From positions 373 through 6,834 of the forward strand of contig DQED01000316.1 in NCBI GenBank assembly GCA_003525525.1: a DNA stretch of 6,462 bases. Reading direction: 5' to 3'. This stretch comes from Desulfovibrio sp. GTDB taxonomy: Bacteria; Desulfobacterota; Desulfovibrionia; Desulfovibrionales; Desulfovibrionaceae. Below are positions 5,672 through 6,462 of this stretch, one piece after another. Made by a program: the position numbers and the translations under genes. The first letter of the stretch is position 1. Each line of letters opens with the position of its first letter. The notes below the pieces were generated by a model. That model did no database searches, was not told the DNA's origin, and worked only from the letters and a program-made list of their open reading frames with translations.

Positions 5672-6462
5672 GGCGATTCCTCCGTTTGCCGGCGGCCGTT
5701 TTCCGGATGCCGCCAGGCAGCGATAGTTACGACCTTGCCCGTGGCCGCGTCAACATCCAGCAGCGCGCCTTCGAAGCGCGGCGCGGCGCGCGACACCGTA
5801 AAGCGCACGGGCAGTCCCGTCAGGAAGCGGGCGATCACTTCCTCGGGGTCCATGCCGAGGGCCGAATCCGCCGGGCCGGTCATGCCGCAGTCGGAGAGAA
5901 GCGCCGTGCCCCGGGGCAGAAGCTGCGCATCGGCGGTCTGGACATGGGTGTGGGTGCCGAGCACGGCGCTCACCCTGCCGTCCAGGTAGTAGGCCAGGGC
6001 CTTTTTTTCGGAAGTGGCCTCGGCGTGGAAATCCACGAGGCGCACGCGCACGTCGGCCGGCAGTTCGGCCAGGATGGCGTCAGCGGCGCGAAAGGGGCAG
6101 TCCGCGGCCTGCATGAAGACCCGGCCGAGCAGATTGATCACGGCATACGGCGGCTTGTCCTTGGGGCGGTAGACCTGCCAGCCGCGCCCCGGCGCGCCCG
6201 GAGGGTAGTTGGCCGGGCGCAGCATGCGCTCCTCGGTCTCCAGAAAGGCCGCGACGTCCTTGTGGCGGAAGGTGTGGTTGCCGCCGGTGAGGACGTCGAT
6301 GCCGGCGTCCAGCAACTGGCGCGCCGCCTTGGCCGTGACGCCGATGCCGCCCGAGGCGTTCTCGCCGTTGGCGACGACGAGGTCGCAGCCGCAGTCCCGG
6401 CGCACCTGGCGCAGGCGCTCGAAAACGATGCTCCGGCCCGGCCGGCCCACGATGTCGCCGAG
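5668..6462 (-). CDS. YmdB-family metallophosphoesterase (2',3'-cyclic-nucleotide phosphodiesterase type), N-terminus outside the window
   Basis: 264 residues are visible; only the first few, probably about five of the type M-x-x-L-F, lie beyond base 6462. The visible start LGDIVGRPGR is the first metal-binding motif. The other dinuclear metal ligands follow: NGENASGG, TGGNHTFRHKD, LVDFHAEATSEK and GTHTHVQTADAQLLP, and then the family's LLSDCGMTGPADSALG loop. Known relatives (Bacillus YmdB, Deinococcus DR1281) are cytosolic phosphodiesterases active on 2',3'-cyclic nucleotides, and in Bacillus the protein affects biofilm and motility decisions. That biology is not shown here. The full length would be about 270, normal for the family. 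Internal GTG codons such as 6450 are not the start, because the conserved GDI lies before it. The end overlaps the next gene by ATGA. Promoter and true start are outside the window. Confidence 0.93.
   Translation of the reverse strand, partial: LGDIVGRPGRSIVFERLRQVRRDCGCDLVVANGENASGGIGVTAKAARQLLDAGIDVLTGGNHTFRHKDVAAFLETEERMLRPANYPPGAPGRGWQVYRPKDKPPYAVINLLGRVFMQAADCPFRAADAILAELPADVRVRLVDFHAEATSEKKALAYYLDGRVSAVLGTHTHVQTADAQLLPRGTALLSDCGMTGPADSALGMDPEEVIARFLTGLPVRFTVSRAAPRFEGALLDVDAATGKVVTIAAWRHPENGRRQTEESP

Noticed and set aside
1..6462. A previously undescribed defence or mobile system
   Set aside because: All eight genes fit housekeeping or envelope functions with no nuclease, helicase, reverse transcriptase, toxin or integrase motif; only one small exported protein is unassigned.

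Overview
The window reads as ordinary chromosomal DNA of a high-GC bacterium, most likely a sulfate reducer of the Desulfovibrionales (Desulfovibrio or Solidesulfovibrio type). This rests on the strong G/C third-position bias, the UbiA-family enzyme of the menaquinone (MqnP-like) type, the WecA-like transferase with a soluble tail, and a 300-base intergenic stretch of G- and C-run hairpins that I recall as typical of those genomes. The assignment is inference; no rRNA or marker search was possible.

All eight genes I can support lie on the minus strand, so the biological order runs from high to low coordinates. The first block (6462 to 3491) is a YmdB-type metallophosphoesterase cut by the window edge, a small exported protein of unknown function that overlaps it by ATGA, a SPOR-domain lipoprotein 10 bases further on, and tyrosyl-tRNA synthetase, which starts at TTG behind a good ribosome binding site. 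The spacing suggests one operon, with tyrS 56 bases behind the rest.

The second block (3190 to 1936) is a UbiA-family prenyltransferase followed after 10 bases by a membrane-anchored single-domain rhodanese. Before it, positions 3191-3490 hold no gene but contain a near-perfect 27-base-arm inverted repeat, a set of competing G/C-run hairpins and a purine/pyrimidine tract.

The third block (1812 to 1) is a polyprenyl-phosphate sugar-1-phosphate transferase (WecA/TagO class) with a cytosolic C-terminal extension of about 160 residues. It overlaps by ATGA with the start of a family 4 glycosyltransferase that runs off the window. Together these look like the first steps of a surface polysaccharide pathway. 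A 123-base gap before this block contains a perfect 12-bp palindrome that could be an operator.

I found no CRISPR array, tRNA, rRNA, insertion sequence, prophage gene or toxin/defence system. The best leads are the transferase's extra domain, the unknown exported protein paired with a SPOR lipoprotein, and the structured intergenic region. None amounts to a clearly new system.
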